A stretch of 9,023 nucleotides of DNA from Candidatus Hydrogenedentota bacterium. GTDB lineage: Bacteria; Hydrogenedentota; Hydrogenedentia; Hydrogenedentales; SLHB01. The DNA is taken from NCBI GenBank assembly GCA_003557825.1, contig PWNM01000250.1, positions 1 through 9,023 on the forward strand. The letters are read 5' to 3'. Positions within the stretch are counted from its first letter, which is position 1, and each line of letters begins with the position of its first letter. The translations under genes were made by a program, and so were the position numbers. This document shows positions 1 through 5,217 of the stretch, piece after piece. Below the pieces are notes generated by a model that made no database searches, was not told the DNA's origin, and saw only the letters and a program-made list of their open reading frames with translations.

Positions 1-215
1 ACCTCGCCTTTGGAGGTAGGATCGACCCGGCCCCAACGATTGCCCCATTCGTCGGTCCGTTCCCAGCGACCGCCGCCCACTTCGCTCCAGTCCGTCGCCG
101 GCGTTTCCACCTGAGGGCCAGCCCCGACGAAATCGGCTCGGGAAAAACTTCGGGCAACCCGCTCCGGTCCGGTAAACTCCAACGTTCGTTGTACGATTTC
201 CCGCGATGTCATCAT
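1..215 (-). CDS. Uroporphyrinogen decarboxylase (URO-D)-like protein, N-terminal part
   Basis: Reading the minus strand from ATG at 215 gives 71 codons open to the window edge, so only the N-terminus is present. It starts MMTSREIVQRTLEF, followed by GPERVARSF, and contains GGGRWERTDEWGNRWGRVDP. A short helical MTSRE..V.RTLEF.GP.RV start followed by a Trp/Gly-rich DEWGN.W stretch is typical of the broad URO-D/corrinoid-methyltransferase-like family, whose members are abundant in Planctomycetes-like and Hydrogenedentota genomes. In that family true HemE decarboxylates uroporphyrinogen III, while most paralogues are thought to move methyl groups to or from corrinoid proteins. This N-terminus resembles the paralogues more than HemE, but the active site lies outside the window, so no substrate can be assigned. 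The start is set by a perfect AGGAGG (225-230 on the complement) 9 bases upstream of 215; a second ATG at 212 would have 12-base spacing. The gene is divergent from the PilZ gene across a 152-base gap. Confidence 0.75.
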   Translation of the reverse strand, partial: MMTSREIVQRTLEFTGPERVARSFSRADFVGAGPQVETPATDWSEVGGGRWERTDEWGNRWGRVDPTSKGE

Positions 216-224
216 ATCCCCTTA

Positions 225-230
225 CCTCCT
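225..230 (-). promoter_or_regulatory. Shine-Dalgarno site of the URO-D-like gene
   Basis: The complement reads AGGAGG, a perfect anti-16S match, 9 bases before the ATG at 215. It favours the first of two adjacent ATG codons (215 rather than 212). Confidence 0.75.
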
Positions 231-307
231 AGGTTGTTTCGACCAACCGCAGCAGGATATCAAATAGGTTACCCAGGGTGGAAAAAACTTGCTCAAAAAC
301 ACAAGCG

Positions 308-336
308 TTGCATTTGCCTGCGGAGTCAGTTACCAT
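308..336 (+). promoter_or_regulatory. Candidate sigma-70-like promoter for the PilZ-permease pair
   Basis: TTGCAT (308-313) and TACCAT (331-336) are separated by exactly 17 bases, in the divergent gap and 31 bases ahead of the PilZ start. The -10 matches consensus at 4 of 6 positions, but the -35 matches only in its TTG core, so this is a weak candidate from inspection alone. Confidence 0.25.
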
Positions 337-353
337 GGGGCTGCACGGGATAC

Positions 354-360
354 GGGAGGA
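354..360 (+). promoter_or_regulatory. Shine-Dalgarno site fixing the PilZ start at 368
   Basis: GGGAGGA sits 7 bases before ATG 368. The same frame is open further upstream with an ATG at 278, but that start has no comparable ribosome site and would add 30 residues with no resemblance to a PilZ domain. The site therefore decides for 368. Confidence 0.75.
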
Positions 361-367
361 TGTTCCA

Positions 368-724
368 ATGCGATTAAACGGTGAAGAAAGACGAAGGTAT
401 CCGCGGAGTAGACGGGCGGTGTCCGCCGTCATTGATCACGGCAGCCCCGGGGTGCTGAATCATGTTGATAACATCAGCGCAAATGGGGTGATGTGCCACA
501 CGGTAAAACCAGTACCGCTTATGACAAAGGTGGGGATCGCATTCGATCTCAACAAAGATAAACGGATTGAATGCGAAGGCATTGTGGTGCGGTGTGAGCC
601 CGATGAAAAGGGAGATGACCACTTCAAGGTCGCCATTCTGTATACGAACATCGACGAAGCCGACCGGCGCGCCATCAGCACGTTTGTCGACCGTGACGCC
701 AAGCAGTCCGCTCTGGATGACTAG
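368..724 (+). CDS. PilZ domain protein (predicted c-di-GMP receptor)
   Basis: This is a 118-residue single-domain protein. Both hallmark c-di-GMP-binding motifs are visible: RxxxR at residues 9-13 (RRYPR, inside an Arg-rich N-terminal stretch at 8-16) and (D/N)xSxxG at 35-40 (NISANG). The rest alternates short beta-strand-like segments (KVGIAFDL, IECEGIVVRCE, HFKVAILYTNI) and ends in a helix-like stretch (EADRRAISTFV), as expected for the PilZ barrel plus C-terminal helix. In this family c-di-GMP binding changes the conformation and the protein then acts on a partner. With no signal peptide or membrane segment it should be cytoplasmic. Its TAG stop shares one base with the GTG start of the ABC permease (TAGTG, 722-726), which suggests translational coupling. 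A functional link to the permease is inferred from that arrangement only; motility or exopolysaccharide partners encoded elsewhere are equally possible. Confidence 0.85.
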   Translation: MRLNGEERRRYPRSRRAVSAVIDHGSPGVLNHVDNISANGVMCHTVKPVPLMTKVGIAFDLNKDKRIECEGIVVRCEPDEKGDDHFKVAILYTNIDEADRRAISTFVDRDAKQSALDD

Positions 725-2343
725 TGTTCCGACGCGTTGCGCACTCGCTGGGCGTTCGTGACGGTCTTTTGCTGTGTGCTTGCCTGTTTGCCCTGACGAT
801 AACCATTGTCTATCCCTCGCTCCGACTGCTTGCACGGGCGACTCTTGACTGGCGAATGGAGGTTCTGCTCGACGGGCCCGGGCGCGCTGCTGTTATTAAC
901 ACAATCGTGCTCTCATTCGCATCGGTGGCCACGGCGGGCATCGTGGGAACGACGATGGCTTTTGTTCTGACTCGTTATGCCTTTCCGGGGCGCTCCGTTC
1001 TGGCCGGTCTTGCCTATTTGCCCCTCACCCTGCCGCCCTTGGTCGGCGTGGTGGCGTTCTACTACGTTATCGGGCGGGACGGATTCATCTCACTCTTTTT
1101 CGAGCGCATGCTCGGGCTCGAGCGCTTCTATCCACGGGGCGCTATCGCCATACTCATCATTCATACATACTCATTCTATGTGTTCTTCTATGCCATGGTG
1201 GGCGCCGCCCTGGAGAGTATGGACCGTTCCCAGATCGAAGCCGCTCGGACCTTGGGCGCTTCCCCGATGCGGGTCTTCTTCCGCGTCACCGTCCCCCTAC
1301 TCCGTCCGCCCCTTGTGGGCGCAGCGCTGTTGACCTTCATGTCATCGGGTGCATCCTTCAGCGCACCGCTCATCTTTGGTGAAGACTTTCCCATGCTCAG
1401 CGTGCGGATCTACGAAGAAACCACCCAGTTCAACGAGGCCGCGGCATTGACCTTGACCGTTGCATTGGCGGCAATTTCCTTGTTGGGGATCTTCTTGTTT
1501 CGATCCGGCGCACGCGTTCGCGGGGCGGCGTCCAAAGGAGTACGCGTACCAATGCGCTCGGGGCCGGCGAAACTGCTGGCGGGGCTCGGCGCCCTTGCGT
1601 GCATGGGCGTACTGCTCACGCCGCATCTGGCTATTGTGTTTTTGTCCTTTGTACGACACGAACTCTGGTACGCAGAGCTGATTCCACGGGCATTCACCCT
1701 CGATAATTACCGGGTCATTATGCAGGATCCTCGAGCCTTTGCCCCCATTCGCAACAGCGTCTTTATGAGCGCCATTGCCGCTGGAGCAGCCTTGTTGGTG
1801 GGATTACCCGCCGCCTATCTTATCGGACGCGGACGTCCCGGTGGTCGTATGGTTAACCTGTTGGTCATGATCCCTTGGGCATTGCCGGGAACTGTCATCG
1901 CCATGAACCTATTGGTCGCATTCAACGATCCCTGGCTTCCGCGGCAGACCATCCTATGGCTGTTGCCGTTGGCCTATTTTGTGCGTAATATCCCCCTGCT
2001 GACGCGTATGGCGACCGCCGCCATCGAGCCTTTCGACGCAACTCTTATCGAAGCGGGCCGTTGCCATGGGATGTCACCGTTCGGCTGTTTCCTGCGCATC
2101 GTTCTTCCCTTGCTCGGACCCGCTTTAATCGCCGCAACGGCCTTGGTATTTGCCACATCGTTGGGCGAGTTTGTCGCCTCGATTTTGCTCTATCGGCCCA
2201 CCAACATCCCCATTGCTGTAATGATTAATATGCAACTGCGCGGATCGGGCATTGGTTCGGCATTTGCCTATAGCGTATTGCTGATTATTATCGTGGCAGC
2301 ATCGTTTTTACTGGTCCGCCGATGGTCTTCGCGTATGCTCTAG
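724..2343 (+). CDS. ABC transporter permease, fused two-domain type
   Basis: This 539-residue, strongly hydrophobic protein has about twelve predicted membrane segments and two copies of the binding-protein-dependent transport permease domain. Each copy carries the cytoplasmic EAA loop that docks the ATPase: EAARTLGASPMRVFF near residues 172-186 and EAGRCHGMSPFGCFL near 443-457, each followed by a PLL.P segment. A linker at about 260-280 joins the halves. Fused permeases of this length are typical of the FbpB/AfuB (ferric iron), ThiP (thiamine) and related 2-aminoethylphosphonate systems, so an iron(III), thiamine or polyamine-like substrate is possible but cannot be fixed. The start is GTG 724, overlapping the PilZ stop by one base. 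There is no clear Shine-Dalgarno site, and coupling from the upstream gene would explain initiation. No ATPase or substrate-binding protein is encoded next to it in the window, unusual for this type of importer. Confidence 0.88.
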   Translation: MFRRVAHSLGVRDGLLLCACLFALTITIVYPSLRLLARATLDWRMEVLLDGPGRAAVINTIVLSFASVATAGIVGTTMAFVLTRYAFPGRSVLAGLAYLPLTLPPLVGVVAFYYVIGRDGFISLFFERMLGLERFYPRGAIAILIIHTYSFYVFFYAMVGAALESMDRSQIEAARTLGASPMRVFFRVTVPLLRPPLVGAALLTFMSSGASFSAPLIFGEDFPMLSVRIYEETTQFNEAAALTLTVALAAISLLGIFLFRSGARVRGAASKGVRVPMRSGPAKLLAGLGALACMGVLLTPHLAIVFLSFVRHELWYAELIPRAFTLDNYRVIMQDPRAFAPIRNSVFMSAIAAGAALLVGLPAAYLIGRGRPGGRMVNLLVMIPWALPGTVIAMNLLVAFNDPWLPRQTILWLLPLAYFVRNIPLLTRMATAAIEPFDATLIEAGRCHGMSPFGCFLRIVLPLLGPALIAATALVFATSLGEFVASILLYRPTNIPIAVMINMQLRGSGIGSAFAYSVLLIIIVAASFLLVRRWSSRML

Positions 2344-2372
2344 CCTTTGCTCATGGATATTTTCATGTCCCC

Positions 2373-2389
2373 ACCACGCCGACCGTGGT
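2373..2389. repeat. Inverted repeat overlapping the -10 of the HD-GYP gene
   Basis: ACCACG-CCGAC-CGTGGT is a perfect 6-bp inverted repeat around a 5-base centre, lying between the permease stop and the HD-GYP gene. The right arm runs into the extended -10 element at 2386-2394. It has no T-tract after it, so a repressor-type operator fits better than a terminator; this is inference. Confidence 0.35.
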
Positions 2390-2394
2390 ATGAT
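2386..2394 (+). promoter_or_regulatory. Extended -10 promoter candidate for the HD-GYP gene
   Basis: TGG followed by TATGAT gives an extended -10 element (TGn plus a hexamer matching TATAAT at 5 of 6 positions), 32 bases before the ATG at 2427. No good -35 hexamer lies 16-18 bases upstream, which is common for extended -10 promoters. It suggests that the HD-GYP gene is transcribed at least partly on its own despite the short gap after the permease. Confidence 0.45.
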
Positions 2395-2426
2395 CCTGTT
2401 AAATCACCAGACTCAGGAGAGCATGA

Positions 2427-3695
2427 ATGTCTGAACCTGATCTACACGTCAACCTCTATGACTTGATCCTGCCCTTGGCCATAACAACGGACATGATGAG
2501 CCCGGCAGTGGCCAATCACCATATGAAAGTAGCTTATCTCACGTTGCGACTGGCCGAGGAGCTCGAATTTTCGCCCCTCGAACAGTGCAGCGTGGTAACG
2601 GCCGCGGCATTACATGATATTGGCGCGTTCTCTCTTAGCGACCGAATCGACCTGCTCGAGTTTGAGCTGAAAGACCCCAAACAACACGCCAACGCCGGGT
2701 ATTTGCTCCTTCGGGAGTTCCCTCCGTTTGAGGAGATTGCGAAAATAGTTAAATACCACCATGTACCATGGAATCACGGCAGAGGGGAAATCAAAGAAAA
2801 CGGCGCCGTCTCCCGGGGGGCCCATCTCGTTCACCTGGCCGATCGGACCGCGGTTTTGATACCCCGGGGCGAGCATGTCCTTCGTTTTGTAGACACCATC
2901 TGCGAGTCCATCCGAGAACATCGGGGCTCCCGCTTTGTCCCCGAATATGTTGATGCGCTAGATCGTTTGGCCCACCGGGATTACATCTGGCTTGAGCTGG
3001 CCTCGGGGTCCATGGAACGGGCCTTACGAAAGTCTTTTATCGGTCATATACAAGAATTGGACCTGGATATGTTGCTCGCCTTTGCGCAGCTTATGTGCCG
3101 GGTTATTGACTTCAAGAGCGAGTTTACGGCTACCCATTCAAGCGGATTGGTAGCGGTGTCCGCGGAGTTGGCCCGGCTTCGGGGGTTCTCATCTGAGGAT
3201 TGCCAAAAAATGCGTATCGCTGCCTATCTCCATGACGTAGGCAAACTGGCGGTACCGTCTGAAGTGCTCGAGAAACCCGCACGGCTGAGTGAAGATGAAT
3301 GGCACATCATGCGGTCTCATGTGTATTACACCTACCATATCCTTGAATCCTTCGAGGCTTTGGGGCCCATCACCAATTGGAGCGCTTTGCACCAGGAACG
3401 GCTGGACGGTACAGGCTATCCCTTTGGATACAGGGCGGTGGATCTCCCCCACGGATCACGCATCATGGCGGTGTCGGATGTCTTTGTGGCCATTACCGAA
3501 GATCGGCCATACCGCGAAGGAATGCCGCCGGCAAGAGCACAGGCCATTCTAACGGAGTCGGCGAAAGCAGAAAAACTGGATCCTGATGTAGTGCAGACCT
3601 TACTCGATCATTATGACGAAATGTCCGCAGTGCGGTCTACTGCTCAGGAACAGGCCCGAGCCGAGTACCGCGCCTTTCAGGAGGAGCTGCAATAG
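2427..3695 (+). CDS. Tandem HD / HD-GYP domain protein (predicted c-di-GMP phosphodiesterase)
   Basis: This 422-residue soluble protein has two HD-type metal-binding halves. The C-terminal half (about 215-405) is a recognisable HD-GYP domain: H237, H269-D270 in HDVGK, H298, then HQERLDGTGYP (322-332), D351 and the RPYR that follows (360-363). HD-GYP enzymes hydrolyse c-di-GMP to pGpG and GMP at a two- or three-metal centre. The N-terminal half (about 20-150) repeats the ligand order H31/H32, H63-D64 (HDIGAF), H87, H111-H112, D139, but lacks the Lys after HDxG and lacks DGxGYP. In the C-terminal half the usual HHE triad reads HQE (Gln323 for the second His). There is no receiver, PAS, GAF or membrane segment, so the input signal is unknown; the N-terminal half may be regulatory or a second catalytic site. 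AGGAGA (2415-2420), 6 bases before ATG 2427, fixes the start. The preceding PilZ and permease genes suggest a shared c-di-GMP context. Confidence 0.85.
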   Translation: MSEPDLHVNLYDLILPLAITTDMMSPAVANHHMKVAYLTLRLAEELEFSPLEQCSVVTAAALHDIGAFSLSDRIDLLEFELKDPKQHANAGYLLLREFPPFEEIAKIVKYHHVPWNHGRGEIKENGAVSRGAHLVHLADRTAVLIPRGEHVLRFVDTICESIREHRGSRFVPEYVDALDRLAHRDYIWLELASGSMERALRKSFIGHIQELDLDMLLAFAQLMCRVIDFKSEFTATHSSGLVAVSAELARLRGFSSEDCQKMRIAAYLHDVGKLAVPSEVLEKPARLSEDEWHIMRSHVYYTYHILESFEALGPITNWSALHQERLDGTGYPFGYRAVDLPHGSRIMAVSDVFVAITEDRPYREGMPPARAQAILTESAKAEKLDPDVVQTLLDHYDEMSAVRSTAQEQARAEYRAFQEELQ

Positions 3696-3861
3696 CCACA
3701 GGTTGCATCCACAAGGGGAAAATGCGCACTATAGATTACCAAGTGAGTTGAGCGGTAAAGACGGGGTGCGCCAATGAAACGGACGGATACCTCGAAAATG
3801 CCCAACGCCGACAACACCATACCCGAATGATCGATCACGGACAAACGCCGGAGGAACCAAT
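3696..3861. other. Intergenic region upstream of ilvE with a palindrome
   Basis: This 166-base gap has no convincing gene. It contains a perfect 10-bp palindrome, TGATCGATCA (3828-3837), 12 bases before the ilvE ribosome site. An isolated -10-like TATAGA lies at 3730-3735; the nearest TTG-type hexamer (TTGCAT, 3703-3708) is 21 bases away, too far for a standard promoter. No T-rich terminator hairpin was found after the HD-GYP stop. Confidence 0.3.
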
Positions 3862-4791
3862 ATGGCCAATATGGAGCCAGGGAAAGAAGCCTATTTTGAG
3901 GGGAGGTATGTGCCCATTGAGGAGGCCCAAGTCAGCATCCTGACCCACTCCTTTAACTACGGAACGGGGCTTTTCGAAGGCATCCGGGGGTATTACTCGG
4001 ATGCCGAGGACTGCATTTTGCTGTTTCGCCTGAAAGAACACGTTGAGCGGTTGGTCCGAAATTTCAACGTGCTCTGTATGGAAATCCCCGAGTCCGCTGA
4101 GGACATCGAGGCCATTTGCGTCGAGGTTGTCCGGCGGAGTGGGTTCCACGAGGGCGTGTATATCCGTCCGATTTGCTATAAGAGCGAGCTTTCTCTTGGC
4201 CCCAAGCTCAACGGCGTGGAAAGCAGTTTCTGTTGTTACGTCATCAAACTGGGCGACTATTGCGAAATCGAGGCAGGGCTTGATGTGGCCGTGTCTTCCT
4301 GGCGGCGGCTATCCGACAACGCCATACCCAGTCGCGTGAAGTCCGTCGGAAGCTATGTGAATTCATCCCTCGCCGCCACCGAAGCCCGACAAGCCGGATT
4401 CGATGAAGCCGTGTTTTTGCGACAGGATGGTTCAGTGGCGGAGGGAAGCGCCATGAACATCTTTATCGTTCTCGACAACATGCTCATAACTACTCCGCCC
4501 ACGGCCGATATCCTGGTGGGCATTACGCGCAATACCGTTATGGAACTGGCTCGCGAAGAACTGGGCCTCGAAGTGGTCGAACGTCCCATCGGCCGTTCGG
4601 AACTATATGTCTGTGATGAGGCGTTTTTCTGCGGTACGGGAGCCCAAGTGGCTCCGGTGCGCTCGGTGGATCGGCGTGTTTTGGGCAACGGGACCCCGGG
4701 TCCAATCTCCCGCCAACTGCAACAATTGTACTTCGACGTCGTGATGGGCAAGGTCGATAGATACCGGCATTGGTGTACGCCCGTTTCCTGA
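3862..4791 (+). CDS. ilvE: Branched-chain amino acid aminotransferase (class IV, PLP-dependent)
   Basis: This 309-residue protein is the usual length for IlvE. It catalyses the last step of leucine, isoleucine and valine synthesis, moving an amino group from glutamate to the branched 2-oxo acids, and the first step of their breakdown; it is cytoplasmic. Fold-type IV signatures are in order: HSFNYGTGLFEGIRGY near 29-44, IRPICYKSE near 101-109, the PLP Schiff-base Lys160 in SRVKSVGSYVNS, Glu194 in EGSAMNIF (binds the PLP pyridine nitrogen in this family), GITRNTV near 220-226, and ERPIGRSELYVCDEAFFCGTGAQVAPV near 240-266. The last motif is close to the GT.AEV.P block of IlvE and argues against D-amino-acid transaminase or aminodeoxychorismate lyase, the nearest alternatives. 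GGAGGA (3850-3855) lies 6 bases before ATG 3862. No other ilv/leu gene is adjacent, so it appears to stand alone, as ilvE often does. Confidence 0.92.
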   Translation: MANMEPGKEAYFEGRYVPIEEAQVSILTHSFNYGTGLFEGIRGYYSDAEDCILLFRLKEHVERLVRNFNVLCMEIPESAEDIEAICVEVVRRSGFHEGVYIRPICYKSELSLGPKLNGVESSFCCYVIKLGDYCEIEAGLDVAVSSWRRLSDNAIPSRVKSVGSYVNSSLAATEARQAGFDEAVFLRQDGSVAEGSAMNIFIVLDNMLITTPPTADILVGITRNTVMELAREELGLEVVERPIGRSELYVCDEAFFCGTGAQVAPVRSVDRRVLGNGTPGPISRQLQQLYFDVVMGKVDRYRHWCTPVS

Positions 4792-4820
4792 GGCTGCTAC
4801 GCGGAAAGGTAAATTCTTGC

Positions 4821-4955
4821 ATGTTCACAAATGCTTCGTTGAACTCGATTGGCGCGTTCCTGTTCGACGTGCTCGACAGGCTGATGGAGTTTGTACTCGG
4901 CCAATACCTTTCACGGCTCTTGGTTCCATCCGGGCCGGGAACGTTTTGGTTCTAA
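4821..4955 (+). CDS. Possible small protein, 44 residues, unknown function
   Basis: ATG 4821 opens a 44-codon frame ending TAA 4953-4955, 29 bases after ilvE. The middle reads FLFDVLDRLMEFVLGQYL, an amphipathic or membrane-associating helix pattern, followed by SRLLVPSGPGTFWF. Third codon positions are mostly G or C, like the surrounding real genes, whereas the competing frame beginning TTG 4817 looks less coding-like. Against it: the ribosome site (GGAAAGG, 4803-4809) is 11 bases from the ATG, longer than elsewhere in this window, and I do not recognise the family. It could equally be non-coding spacer. Confidence 0.3.
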   Translation: MFTNASLNSIGAFLFDVLDRLMEFVLGQYLSRLLVPSGPGTFWF

Positions 4956-5048
4956 TACATACAAGGGTATTCCTTCGCGCCACAACAAAACGGCCGGTTG
5001 ATACAATGCGCTTATTTCCAGCAGTATACATGTTTTTCCTGAACGGCT

Positions 5049-5077
5049 TTGCATTCTGTGCAATTTTTCGATAAGAT
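5049..5077 (+). promoter_or_regulatory. Candidate promoter with overlapping palindrome, upstream of the zinc-ribbon gene
   Basis: TTGCAT (5049-5054) and TAAGAT (5072-5077) are separated by 17 bases. The -10 matches TATAAT at 4 of 6 positions; the -35 matches only in TTG. The -35 lies in a perfect inverted repeat, TTGCA-TTCTG-TGCAA (5049-5063), a layout typical of a repressor or activator site. The region is locally AT-rich compared with the flanking genes. Transcription from here would give a leader of about 130 bases. Confidence 0.4.
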
Positions 5078-5138
5078 AGGTGTACTAAGGAAAGATTATC
5101 GTCATTGGCATTTGTCTATTGAGGGATTGCAGTCATCA

Positions 5139-5196
5139 ACGCATGCGCGTTGGACAGGATGATACGCATGCGCGTTGGACAGGATGATACACATGC
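5139..5196. repeat. 25-bp tandem repeat, two exact copies plus a partial third
   Basis: Two identical 25-base units lie head to tail (5139-5163 and 5164-5188), each starting ACGCATGCGC and ending GGACAGGATGAT. A degenerate third start, ACACATGC, follows at 5189-5196. Each unit contains the 8-bp palindrome CGCATGCG. The array is in the presumed leader of the gene at 5218 and ends 11 bases before that gene's ribosome site. It is not a CRISPR, because there are no spacers. Confidence 0.9.
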
Positions 5197-5206
5197 TTTA
5201 GGGCAT

Positions 5207-5211
5207 GGAGG
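5207..5211 (+). promoter_or_regulatory. Shine-Dalgarno site fixing the zinc-ribbon protein start
   Basis: GGAGG lies 6 bases before ATG 5218. A second in-frame ATG at 5233 has no comparable site, so 5218 is preferred. Confidence 0.75.
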
Positions 5212-5217
5212 TTTTGC

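Larger units (their letters stand above)
4792..5217. other. 426-base intergenic region between ilvE and the zinc-ribbon gene
   Basis: The left part may encode the small ORF at 4821-4955. From about 4960 to 5040 I see no gene, terminator or RNA. From 5049 on it carries a candidate promoter with a palindrome, then a roughly 130-base presumed leader with a tandem repeat ending at the ribosome site of the gene at 5218. No strong rho-independent terminator is visible after ilvE: a 5-bp GTTCC/GGAAC hairpin near 4923-4942 is followed only by a short T-run and lies inside the possible small ORF. Confidence 0.6.

Noticed and set aside
278..367. 30-residue N-terminal extension of the PilZ protein
   Set aside because: The ribosome site GGGAGGA at 354-360 and the normal PilZ start point to ATG 368; the extension shows no domain and has no ribosome site of its own.
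374..835. 153-codon minus-strand frame opposite PilZ
   Set aside because: The PilZ motifs and the permease N-terminus on the plus strand explain this DNA; the antisense frame spans both genes and has no recognisable motif.
3703..3735. Promoter TTGCAT...TATAGA for ilvE
   Set aside because: The hexamers are 21 bases apart, outside the normal 16-18 range; kept only as a note in the intergenic entry.
3774..3830. 18-codon ORF (MKRTDTSKMPNADNTIPE) upstream of ilvE
   Set aside because: Very short, with no good ribosome site and no Leu/Ile/Val-rich run that would mark an ilv attenuation leader.
4923..4942. GTTCC/GGAAC hairpin as an ilvE terminator
   Set aside because: Only a 5-bp stem with a 10-base loop and a broken T-run; too weak to call.
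4817..5074. 85-codon plus frame starting TTG in the ilvE downstream spacer
   Set aside because: Weak start codon, poor ribosome site, codon third positions unlike the neighbours, and overlap with the better-looking 44-codon frame and the promoter region.
5139..5196. CRISPR array
   Set aside because: The 25-base units abut directly without spacers and there are no cas genes; it is a simple tandem repeat.
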